Assembly: GCA_024275815.1 (NCBI GenBank)
Contig: JAJRYI010000339.1
Location: 1-9,180, forward strand
Direction of reading: 5' to 3'
DNA: 9,180 bases
From: Actinomycetes bacterium
GTDB lineage: Bacteria; Actinomycetota; Acidimicrobiia; Spongiisociales; UBA5794
The notes under the pieces were generated by a model that saw only the letters and a list, made by a program, of their open reading frames with translations, had not been told where the DNA came from and made no database searches. Shown here piece by piece: positions 1 to 6,079 of the stretch; the first letter of the stretch is position 1; each line of letters starts with the position of its first letter. A program made the position numbers and the translations under genes.

Positions 1-789
1 GTCGCCGACGCCATCGCCAAACAGGAGCCACTGTGGAAGCCCGGGGCCGCCCACGGCTATCACACGATCAGCCTCGGGTGGTATGAATCCGAGCTCCTGC
101 GTAGGGTCGACCCGCAGCACAGGACCGTAGGACGGTACTTCGCCGACGAGGTCGCTGGTCCACTCGATCTCGAGTTCTACATCGGTCTTCCCGACGAGGT
201 CCCGGACAGTAGGATCGCGGAGATCCAGGCCAAGTGGTACCGCACGAGGATGATGTTCAACCTCTCGAAGCTGCCGGGCAAGTTCGTCAAGGACTTTCTC
301 AACCCCAAGACCATCACGGCGAGAACGTTCGCGAACCCGAAGGTTCTTGGTTCGCCGGTTCGCTACAACGAGCGGGCGATGCGAAGCATCGAACTGCCTG
401 CATCCAACGGGATCGGCGAAGTTCGCTCGATCGCCAAGGCGTACGGTGTGTTCGCATCCGGTGGTAGGGAACTCGGGATCTCACCCGGGACGATGGGTGA
501 GTTGCTGGCCCCCGCGGTGGCTCCGCCCGGTGGCACGATGGATCTCGTTCTGCACATGGACACGAGCTACTCGCTCGGCTTCTCGAAGCCGTCGGTCGCC
601 AACAACTTTGGCTCCTCGGCTGCTGCCTTCGGAACGCCGGGCGCCGGTGGCTCCTTCGGATTCGCCGACCCGGATCTCGAACTCGGGTTCGCCTACGCGA
701 TGAACCGTCTCGACTTCTACCTACCGACCGATCCACGGGAACGGCGCCTCAGCGAAGCAGCGATCGACAGCGCCAGGGCACACACGTAA
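1..789 (+). CDS. Serine hydrolase of the beta-lactamase/EstB esterase family, 3' part only
   Basis: The gene is open from base 1 in frame 1 and ends at TAA 787-789, so 262 C-terminal residues are visible; the start and the catalytic SxxK motif lie upstream of the window. Window residues 18-22 read HGYHT, the Tyr (residue 20) being the expected general base of the Y-x-N/YHx motif in EstB-like class C beta-lactamase-fold esterases. It is followed by a GW...ELLRRV...DEVAGPLDLEFYIGLP stretch typical of this family. Near the C-terminus, GAGGSFGFADP (around bases 640-672) matches the family's third conserved box, but the residue before PGAGG that is usually His is Thr (634-636). Family members hydrolyse esters or lactones; true beta-lactamase activity is uncommon. 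No signal peptide can be judged. The gene converges on the ferredoxin gene with 41 bases between stops and no convincing terminator. The family call is firm; the substrate is unknown. Confidence 0.9.
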   Translation, partial: VADAIAKQEPLWKPGAAHGYHTISLGWYESELLRRVDPQHRTVGRYFADEVAGPLDLEFYIGLPDEVPDSRIAEIQAKWYRTRMMFNLSKLPGKFVKDFLNPKTITARTFANPKVLGSPVRYNERAMRSIELPASNGIGEVRSIAKAYGVFASGGRELGISPGTMGELLAPAVAPPGGTMDLVLHMDTSYSLGFSKPSVANNFGSSAAAFGTPGAGGSFGFADPDLELGFAYAMNRLDFYLPTDPRERRLSEAAIDSARAHT

Positions 790-830
790 CTGCCGGCTCG
801 GCACCAGGAGGAGGCTCGGCGACGGGCACA

Positions 831-2237
831 TCAGCGGTGGGCGGCGAGATCCACCGTATCTGCGTGGTGTGGTCCCGGTGTCGGCTGGAGCCGGTCGAGT
901 GTGATGGACAGTTCGATCGTGTCACGGTCCATCTTCAACGGTGACATGGGTGCCGACACGAGCACTCTGCTGCCGATCATCAGTTCGGCAGCATCGAATC
1001 TGTGGTCGAGGGTGATTGCATCGCCCTCGGTTTCAGGACAGGTGTCGACGCACGTGGCGCATCCGATGCACGCGAACGGATCGAACGAGATCTCGATGAT
1101 GCCGCCGAACTGCTCCAACGTCAGAGCACCCGATGGGCATACCGGGATGCACTCCTCACAGAGGGTGCATGTGGATGCGTCGATCCTCACGATGCCGGTG
1201 CAGGCAGTCTCAGATGAGAGTGACCCGTCGGCAGTGTGGGTGATGTCTGCGAGAGCGAGGAAGACCTCAGCGTCGCGGAACGATCCGAGGCGGTGGGCAG
1301 CGTCGTTGCCGATCGCCTTCGGGATCGAATCCCCGGCCCTGTCGCGCACCATGGCTGTTGGCAGACCGGCTCCATCGAGGAGCTTCCTTGCAGTGCTCCT
1401 GCGGGGAGCGAGGATGTCGTCGTTGCCGATGCTGCACCCCGATTCGCCACAGGTCGGTGCTGCAACGGCCCCCGCCCCGAGTACGAGCGGAGCGATGAGC
1501 CAACCGATCGTGAGCATCCCGGTACACGGCACCTCGACGGGGAACCAGCCATCGACTGGTAGTCGAGGCTGTGCGTCGCGGCAGCGGAACTCGATCCCGA
1601 TGGCATCGGCCGCTGTATCGACCATCGCCCTGATCTGCGCCGATACCTGATCCTCGGCAATCGTCGGGTTGGCTGTTGCAGCCGTTGGGCATGTCGTGAT
1701 GCAGATACCGCAGGCAACACAGGCATCGACGTCATGTGCGACGCCACCTGGGCCACACTCCAACGCGGAGGCGGGACATGTCGCGGCGCAGAGCCTGCAT
1801 CCGTGTCCTGCCGAACACAGGGACCTGTCGATCCAAGGTACGCCAACGCACTGGGGGGCGCTGAGTGAGAAAAAACGACTTCTCCATACCGACTCGGGCC
1901 AACGGATCTTGGCATGTTCCCGGTGAGTGCTGTCGAAGGTAGCGTGTCGTGCTGCTGCCCCCGCTGCAAGGATCTCCATCTGATCGAGTGAAGGCATGTC
2001 ACCCAGCGCCACGATGGGGACGCTGAGCGGGTCGACGCCGGTGTCGCCGATGGCACCTTGTACGAAGCCAAGGTCGAACTCACCGAGATGCAGGATGATC
2101 GCCTCAGCGTCGCGCCCCCCCGTGCTGGCAAGTTTCGTCGGATCGCTGCAGAGACCGGCAACCGCGACTACCGGCGTATAGAGGTAGTCCGATCGAGGTA
2201 CAGGCGTGCCGTGGTCGGCGCAGACGATGAGCGTCAT
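831..2237 (-). CDS. Multi-cluster ferredoxin, four [4Fe-4S] motifs with an MvhD-like insert
   Basis: This 468-residue soluble protein is a predicted electron carrier. It carries two pairs of ferredoxin motifs. The first is C141-x5-C147-x2-C150-x3-C154-P with C173-x2-C176-x2-C179-x3-C183-P; the second is C357-x2-C360-x2-C363-x3-C367-P with C390-x2-C393-x2-C396-x3-C400-P. Between the pairs, residues about 215-300 hold C219, C238, C263 and C268 in a layout (VPCTG..., then TCGESGCSIGN followed by a charged region and LLDGAGL) that resembles the MvhD/FlpD [2Fe-2S] domain. The N-terminal 130 residues have no motif I know. The ATG at 2237-2235 overlaps the stop of the TorD gene (ATGA), and a GGAG lies 9 bases upstream. 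It is the last gene of the minus-strand operon. In many bacteria multi-cluster ferredoxins of this kind sit beside TorD chaperones and formate dehydrogenase-like molybdoenzymes, so electron transfer to or from such an enzyme is the likely role; its partner is not in the window. Confidence 0.92.
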   Translation of the reverse strand: MTLIVCADHGTPVPRSDYLYTPVVAVAGLCSDPTKLASTGGRDAEAIILHLGEFDLGFVQGAIGDTGVDPLSVPIVALGDMPSLDQMEILAAGAAARHATFDSTHREHAKIRWPESVWRSRFFSLSAPQCVGVPWIDRSLCSAGHGCRLCAATCPASALECGPGGVAHDVDACVACGICITTCPTAATANPTIAEDQVSAQIRAMVDTAADAIGIEFRCRDAQPRLPVDGWFPVEVPCTGMLTIGWLIAPLVLGAGAVAAPTCGESGCSIGNDDILAPRRSTARKLLDGAGLPTAMVRDRAGDSIPKAIGNDAAHRLGSFRDAEVFLALADITHTADGSLSSETACTGIVRIDASTCTLCEECIPVCPSGALTLEQFGGIIEISFDPFACIGCATCVDTCPETEGDAITLDHRFDAAELMIGSRVLVSAPMSPLKMDRDTIELSITLDRLQPTPGPHHADTVDLAAHR

Positions 2238-2905
2238 CTGGACGGCTCCAATTTGGCCACTTCCTCAACGAGGAACCGGGCAATACCCCGGTCGTGGTGG
2301 ACGAAGGACGCAACCGCCGGCCCGAGCGTGGAGTAGAACGGTACCGGGTTCATGTGTGTGATCTGGTCGACGAATTGTGGGAGCTGGGTATCTAGGTAGC
2401 GATCGAGGAACGTCACCTGGCTGGTCAGGGTCGCCTCGAGGCGCCGGTGTTTCCTTACTGCCCTGGCGTCTGCTTCCCGTGCACACAGCACCGACATGAT
2501 CTCGAGTTCCATCGACACGTCGTCGAGTGAGTCCGATATCGCGCCGGTTGGCTCGAGCCGGATCTCGTCGTACAACTCGGTGAGGTCTACGAGCACTTCG
2601 CCCGCCTCGCTGCGAACCGGTGCGATGGGTGACATGGCGGTACTAGACATGCCGGCCGAGAACGCGTGAACGTACTTGACATCGGCCTCGACGGCCTCGT
2701 CGATGTTGAGCACTGCCTTGCGCCAGGGACGCCACTGCTGATAGATGGCGAGATACCCGAGTCCCCCCGATCCGAGGGGCTTGCAGTCTTGGATGAGGTC
2801 TAGGAACCGTTTCGGTTGTGGAGGAAGGAACGCAGCGGCGAAGACGCGATACATGCCCTGTCGGAAACGGGCGAGATCTACGAAGTTTCCCAGTTGCTCG
2901 TTCAT
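2234..2905 (-). CDS. TorD/DmsD-family molybdoenzyme maturation chaperone
   Basis: The product is 223 residues, the usual size for an all-helical cytoplasmic TorD chaperone, which binds an apo-molybdoenzyme or its Tat signal and assists cofactor insertion. Support comes from residues 131-145 (SMELEIMSVLCAREA), matching the family's central helix with acidic and hydrophobic residues, followed by a linker and residues 165-182 (TFLDRYLDTQLPQFVDQI), matching the FLxxHLxxWxPxFxxxv helix. The end, FYSTLGPAVASFVHHD, is the typical last helix. An M-S-P-I-A-P-V-R-S segment at 91-99 corresponds to the conserved loop. The start ATG (2905-2903) overlaps the upstream gene's stop in ATGA and has no clear Shine-Dalgarno, so translation is probably coupled. 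Its stop overlaps the ferredoxin start in the same way. The client enzyme is not encoded here. Confidence 0.87.
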   Translation of the reverse strand: MNEQLGNFVDLARFRQGMYRVFAAAFLPPQPKRFLDLIQDCKPLGSGGLGYLAIYQQWRPWRKAVLNIDEAVEADVKYVHAFSAGMSSTAMSPIAPVRSEAGEVLVDLTELYDEIRLEPTGAISDSLDDVSMELEIMSVLCAREADARAVRKHRRLEATLTSQVTFLDRYLDTQLPQFVDQITHMNPVPFYSTLGPAVASFVHHDRGIARFLVEEVAKLEPSR

Positions 2906-3324
2906 CGGTGATCACGCTGTCGTTTCGTGGCTTTGTTCGGGTTGGAGAAGATGCCGTACGACAAGATGGTCGGGGCTCCCAGGATGAACATCCCTGCGGC
3001 GTAGGACACGACCGGGTTGTCGCACTCGAGCCATCCAGTGCAGCCCGGCGCTATGAGGATCAGGTAGCCGGCGATCATGAGGCTCAGGAGGCCCATCGCC
3101 GGTGTTGCGATCCTTCTCGTACGTCTCGAACTGTCTCTGGTGCGACGATCGGGGACGCGCTCTTCGATACACCGGATATGGGGGTGGCCGGGGATGATGG
3201 CGCGGATGCGACTGCGAACTAGGCACGTTTCGGTGTGTAGGTGTTGGTCGGGCAGGGGGTGTGTTGGCCGCGTGTCGGGGAGTGCTCGACCGAGGACCAT
3301 CGATCGTGTGATGCCCCTCATCAT
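2902..3324 (-). CDS. Small membrane protein of unknown function, second gene of the ferredoxin operon
   Basis: I do not recognise this 140-residue product. Residues 1-70 are hydrophilic and basic, with scattered His and Cys (H22, H28, H30, C34, H47, H49, C52). An Arg-rich stretch (RTRDSSRRTRR, 61-71) precedes two predicted transmembrane helices at about 77-93 and 104-126, separated by a short loop with C95 and C101. The tail NPNKATKRQRDHR is basic, so both ends should be cytoplasmic by the positive-inside rule. The chosen ATG at 3324 overlaps the upstream stop (ATGA) and has GGAG five bases before it. Its own stop overlaps the TorD start. These couplings are the main reason for accepting it. 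An internal start at Met77 would give a 64-residue two-helix protein, and the N-terminal part is of low protein-like quality, so its length is uncertain. A membrane anchor or quinone-side partner for the redox proteins is only a guess. Confidence 0.6.
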   Translation of the reverse strand: MMRGITRSMVLGRALPDTRPTHPLPDQHLHTETCLVRSRIRAIIPGHPHIRCIEERVPDRRTRDSSRRTRRIATPAMGLLSLMIAGYLILIAPGCTGWLECDNPVVSYAAGMFILGAPTILSYGIFSNPNKATKRQRDHR

Positions 3325-3557
3325 CGTTCTCCACTCTTTTCGAGTGTCGCGAGCCTGGCATCGACCTCGCCGTCGTCCTGCCTGGTGATCGAGAACAGGG
3401 TGTTGGAGAAGTCATCACGGGGATCTCGTGTCGAGGGCAGGGCATCCCTGCGTTGGGAGTATTCGAGGCCTCCGAGCCCTGAGTGGGACGCATGAGCAGG
3501 ATCTGGCCCGTTTACCGCAGTTCCCGTGACGCCCATATACCGGTTGAATCCTGGCAT
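3321..3557 (-). CDS. Short hypothetical protein, first gene of the ferredoxin operon
   Basis: This is a 78-residue soluble protein that I do not recognise. It has no cysteines, a Gly/Asn/Pro-rich N-terminus (MPGFNRYMGVTGTAVNG) and a charged C-terminal half (YSQRRDALPSTRDPRDDF, then RQDDGEVDARLATLEKSGER) that may be helical at the end. The start was chosen at 3557 rather than the longer 3599 because GGGAG sits five bases upstream (3567-3563), with AGGA next to the ATG, whereas 3599 has no ribosome binding site. Its TGA overlaps the next gene's ATG in ATGA, as in every other junction of this operon. Its place at the head of an operon with TorD and a multi-cluster ferredoxin recalls the small DUF3305/DUF3306 proteins found with such genes in proteobacteria, but I see no sequence match to them. 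Confidence 0.52.
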   Translation of the reverse strand: MPGFNRYMGVTGTAVNGPDPAHASHSGLGGLEYSQRRDALPSTRDPRDDFSNTLFSITRQDDGEVDARLATLEKSGER

Positions 3558-3562
3558 TCCTA

Positions 3563-3567
3563 CTCCC
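3563..3567 (-). promoter_or_regulatory. Ribosome binding site deciding the 78-residue gene's start
   Basis: GGGAG on the minus strand lies five bases before ATG 3557-3555. This favours that start over the Met 14 codons upstream, which lacks any purine-rich site. Confidence 0.6.
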
Positions 3568-3668
3568 GTCAGTCGGCATGCCCATGCATTCGATGTCACC
3601 GCAGCTTCTGCTGTGGGATGCCTTTATTGCCCGCTGTCATTGCATCATGTCGGTGCGGAGTTGTGTAG

Positions 3669-3713
3669 CAGGAGAATCCCTACTTCATGAGTGAACAAGT
3701 AGGGAACTCCCTG
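3669..3713. repeat. 45-base imperfect palindrome in the divergent intergenic region
   Basis: The arms are 3669-3685 and 3697-3713, separated by 11 bases. The inner nine positions of each arm (TCCCTACTT at 3677-3685 and AAGTAGGGA at 3697-3705) pair perfectly. The outer part (CAGGAG and CTCCCTG) also pairs if a small internal loop and a bulge are allowed; without gaps 13 of 17 positions match. It has no T-tract on either strand, so it is not a typical intrinsic terminator. It starts 112 bases upstream of the minus-strand operon's first start codon and about 390 bases upstream of the ATPase start. A repressor operator, an RNA hairpin in a leader, or a scar of a small repeated element are the alternatives. 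Confidence 0.6.
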
Positions 3714-4105
3714 AGGCCAAACGGCCCTAGTAGTCGAGTGAACACGAAGGGTTGTCTTTGGATGTCACATGCGAGCGCGTGATGAACCTGATCGGCACAG
3801 CTGTACACGCGGAGTTTCTGCGTCGAGCGGGGCTTGTTGGCCTGCACCGGGCAGGAAGTTCTTGTGTTGTCGCTGTCTCTGTACTCGAGCGTCCGCGCGC
3901 TCTGCGATCGTCATAGACACTGGGGGAATTCGGCTTGCAGCGTCCGATAGTGAACGATACCGCGCTCGCAGCAGGAGCTGGGAACACGGTCACGCTCGGT
4001 TCGGTTGGCCTGCGCCGTCCTGGACGGTTGACTGTGTGCGTCATTCTGGGCTTGCAGATATCGACGAGCCGGGAGCATCGTGGCGAGTGTGGGATCGGAA
4101 GAGCT

Positions 4106-6004
4106 ATGAGTGAAGACGAGGTCGAAGGCGGTCCTGAGTGCCTCTGGGAGAGCAGAGAGGTCCGATGGTCGGCAACCTCGGGAATCCTGTTACTTCTCGG
4201 CTTCCTCTTCTCGATTGCCGGTGCCGGCGATGTCCTGACGACGGGCATCTACATCACCGCAACTGTCGTCGGGATTCGCTTCTTCGCTCTCGAGGGTCTC
4301 GAGATGCTCGTTGAGGATCGTGTCATCGGTATCGAGTTGCTCATGACGATCGCTGCGCTGATCGCGGGGACTCTCGGCCTCTGGGGTGAAGCGGCCTCGC
4401 TGGCGTTCCTCTACTCGATCTCGGAGGCCCTCGAGGAGTTCACCGAGGAACGTGCGAGCAACGCCATTCGGGCACTCATGGACCTCACCCCGAAAAGGGT
4501 CACTCTGGTCGATGATGCAGGTGGTCAGCGAGAGGTCGACTCCGCTGACATCGTCATCGGAGACCGGTTCCTCGTTCGACCGGGCGAGGCGGTCGCAACA
4601 GACGGTCTCGTGGTCGATGGAGCATCGGCAGTCGACGAGTCTGCGATCACGGGCGAGTCCGTGCCGGTCGACAAGATGCCCGGCGACGAGGTGTTCGCGG
4701 GCACGATGAACGCATCTGGTGCACTGATCATCGAGGCTCGTGCCACGGCCGCAGACAACACTCTCACGAAGATCGTCGATCTCGTGTCTGAGGCCCAGGA
4801 GAAGCGGGGGAGGGGAGAGGTGTGGATGCGACGGTTCTCGCGTCGTTACTCACCCGCAGTACTCGCAGGTGGTGCTGTGATCGCCGTTGCGGGCGGTCTC
4901 ATCACCGGTGATTGGAGTACGTGGCTGTTGCGTTCTGCAACGGTGATCGTGGCCGCAGCGCCGTGTGCGTTGGTGATCTCTATACCGGTCACGTACGTCG
5001 CTGCAATCGGGAACGCCGGCCGACGTGGGATCCTGATCAAGGGTGGCATCCATCTCGAAGAACTCGGAGTCGTGAGTGTCATGGCGCTCGACAAGACCGG
5101 GACACTGACGGAGGGACGACCGGAGGTGACGTTGGCGATACCGGTAGATGGTGTGACAGCGGACGCTCTGCTCACCATCGCAGCCGGGATCGAGCAACGC
5201 TCCGAGCATCCTGTTGCACGAGCGATCATGCGCTACGTCGAGGACGAGCGCATGGAGATACCGGCGGTCTCGTCGTTTGAGGCCATGGTTGGTTCCGGTG
5301 CCCAGGCGACGATCGATCGTTCCGTCTACATCGTTGGATCCCCGGCGTTCATCGAGAGCAGGGGAGTAGGCATCGACTCTCTCACCGATGCCATCGTCGA
5401 GGTGCAACGCCGAGCCGCGACCGTCGTCGTGGTCGCAGATGACGTGAGAGCTCTCGGGATCATCGCGATCGCCGATCCGATCAGGGTGAACGCACCCGGT
5501 GCAATGAAAGCGTTGCACTCGATCGGCATTCGCCACATCGTCATGCTGACGGGTGACGGTCCGATCACCGCGCAGGCAGTTGCAGATCGCGTCGGTGTCG
5601 ACGCGTTCCTTGCGGAACTCAAACCCCGAGACAAGGCCGAAGAAGCCGCACGGCTCAGGGAGGGCGACGGATCCGTGGCTATGGTCGGTGATGGTGTCAA
5701 CGATGCCCCGGCCCTTGCAACCGCTGATGTCGGAATCGCTATGGGTGCCGCCGGTTCCGACGTCGCTCTCGAGACGGCCGACGTCGTTCTCATGAGTGAT
5801 GATCTCGACAGGTTGGTCGACGCTGTATCCCTCGGGCGCCGCACACGCACCATCGTGCGTCAGAACCTCGTCCTGTCCGGCATCATCCTGGCAGCACTCG
5901 TTCCCCTTGCCCTGTTCGGACTCATTGCACTCCCGGTGACGGTGCTTGCCCACGAACTGGCGGAGTTCGCTGTCATCGGCAACGGGATGCGTGCGGCCCG
6001 CTGA
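4106..6004 (+). CDS. P1B-type heavy-metal translocating ATPase
   Basis: This 632-residue membrane pump uses ATP to move a transition-metal ion across the cytoplasmic membrane, probably outward. Hallmarks are the phosphatase loop TGES at 182-185, the membrane motif A285-P286-C287 in helix 6, the phosphorylated Asp in DKTGTLTEG at D329, the nucleotide-domain SEHP at 366-369 and the hinge GDGVND at 528-533. Eight helices are predicted: four before the TGES domain (about 24-41, 45-62, 73-90, 93-108), two around APC, and two at the end (587-607 and 608-628). There is no N-terminal HMA or His-rich domain; the only N-terminal Cys is C12. The last helix reads H616-E617-L-A-E, comparable to the HEGxT box of the P1B-4 (Co/Fe/Zn-type) group but altered. 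The ATG at 4106 was preferred over 3935 because GGAAGAG precedes it and the upstream 57 residues look non-coding. Zn, Cd, Co, Ni or Fe are possible substrates; the sequence does not decide. Confidence 0.94.
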   Translation: MSEDEVEGGPECLWESREVRWSATSGILLLLGFLFSIAGAGDVLTTGIYITATVVGIRFFALEGLEMLVEDRVIGIELLMTIAALIAGTLGLWGEAASLAFLYSISEALEEFTEERASNAIRALMDLTPKRVTLVDDAGGQREVDSADIVIGDRFLVRPGEAVATDGLVVDGASAVDESAITGESVPVDKMPGDEVFAGTMNASGALIIEARATAADNTLTKIVDLVSEAQEKRGRGEVWMRRFSRRYSPAVLAGGAVIAVAGGLITGDWSTWLLRSATVIVAAAPCALVISIPVTYVAAIGNAGRRGILIKGGIHLEELGVVSVMALDKTGTLTEGRPEVTLAIPVDGVTADALLTIAAGIEQRSEHPVARAIMRYVEDERMEIPAVSSFEAMVGSGAQATIDRSVYIVGSPAFIESRGVGIDSLTDAIVEVQRRAATVVVVADDVRALGIIAIADPIRVNAPGAMKALHSIGIRHIVMLTGDGPITAQAVADRVGVDAFLAELKPRDKAEEAARLREGDGSVAMVGDGVNDAPALATADVGIAMGAAGSDVALETADVVLMSDDLDRLVDAVSLGRRTRTIVRQNLVLSGIILAALVPLALFGLIALPVTVLAHELAEFAVIGNGMRAAR

Positions 6005-6009
6005 ACGGT

Positions 6010-6038
6010 GTCCCAACCCACCCGGGGTGGGGTATACT
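6010..6038 (+). promoter_or_regulatory. Predicted promoter of the YHS-methyltransferase-ABC operon
   Basis: TATACT at 6033-6038 matches five of six bases of the sigma-70/SigA -10 consensus. The -35 position at a 17-base spacing (6010-6015, GTCCCA) matches only three of six, as is common for regulated actinobacterial promoters. Transcription would begin near 6045, giving a leader of about 35 bases before the strong ribosome binding site. It starts six bases after the ATPase stop codon, so the downstream genes may be transcribed both from here and by read-through. Confidence 0.5.
6017..6031. promoter_or_regulatory. GC-rich palindromic operator-like site inside the promoter
   Basis: CCCACCC at 6017-6023 and GGGTGGG at 6025-6031 form a perfect 7-1-7 inverted repeat directly abutting the -10 box by one base and filling the spacer. 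CsoR-family (Cu/Ni/formaldehyde) operators are G-tract/C-tract palindromes of similar look, often flanked by TA, so a CsoR/RcnR-like repressor is the best guess. The site is also a poor terminator because a seven-base stem would leave a one-base loop and no T-tract follows. No regulator gene lies in the window. Confidence 0.45.
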
Positions 6039-6064
6039 GCGATCCCAACAATCGCCAGAACTCC

Positions 6065-6070
6065 AGGAGG
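6065..6070 (+). promoter_or_regulatory. Consensus Shine-Dalgarno of the YHS gene
   Basis: AGGAGG lies nine bases before ATG 6080 and fixes this start over an in-frame upstream ATG at 6008 that lies upstream of the predicted promoter. It is the best ribosome binding site in the window, suggesting high expression of the metal-binding protein. Confidence 0.8.
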
Positions 6071-6079
6071 ATTTCAGCA

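Larger units (their letters stand above)
3558..4105. other. Divergent intergenic region between the ferredoxin operon and the P-type ATPase gene
   Basis: About 550 bases separate the two divergent start codons. All six frames were read here. The longer open frames (minus strand 3727-4248, and plus strand 3769-4113) are rich in Arg, Ser, Pro and Cys without any domain pattern and look like chance openings. The plus frame of the ATPase is open back to 3917, but the added residues do not resemble a metal-binding domain. The region holds the palindrome at 3669-3713 and a smaller GGCC-aaac-GGCC hairpin at 3715-3726. Promoters for both operons are expected here. I found no convincing -35/-10 pair: TTGACT at 4028-4033 has no matching -10 at 16-19 bases. 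No regulator gene (ArsR, CsoR, MerR) is recognisable. Confidence 0.6.

Noticed and set aside
791..803. TGCCG-GCT-CGGCA hairpin as a terminator between the convergent genes, with a nearby GGCTCGGC direct repeat (795-802, 813-820)
   Set aside because: Only five base pairs with a three-base loop and no T-tract on either strand; the short repeat is within chance for GC-rich DNA.
901..2161. Long open frames on both strands over the ferredoxin gene (plus 901-1650, minus 1187-2161)
   Set aside because: The minus-strand frame at 831-2237 carries the full set of ferredoxin cysteine motifs; the others have none and are frame shadows.
3660..3722. Integron attC site over the 45-base palindrome
   Set aside because: The outer core sites do not match GTTRRRY/RYYYAAC in the right orientation and there is no cassette array or integrase.
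4028..4060. TTGACT as a -35 box for the ATPase gene
   Set aside because: No acceptable -10 hexamer at 16-19 bases, or at a MerR-like 19-20 bases, downstream.
3935..4105. Extended N-terminus of the ATPase from ATG 3935
   Set aside because: No ribosome binding site, no metal-binding CxxC motif, and poor protein character compared with the part after ATG 4106.
3727..4248. 173-codon minus-strand frame in the intergenic region, considered as a missing ArsR-type regulator
   Set aside because: No helix-turn-helix pattern; dominated by Arg, Ser, Pro and Thr; half of it is antisense to the ATPase gene.
4850..6016. 388-codon open frame on the minus strand opposite the P-type ATPase gene
   Set aside because: It lies wholly opposite a gene with every ATPase motif, and its translation is rich in Asp, Arg, His and Gly with no domain pattern. 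It is a high-GC antisense shadow.
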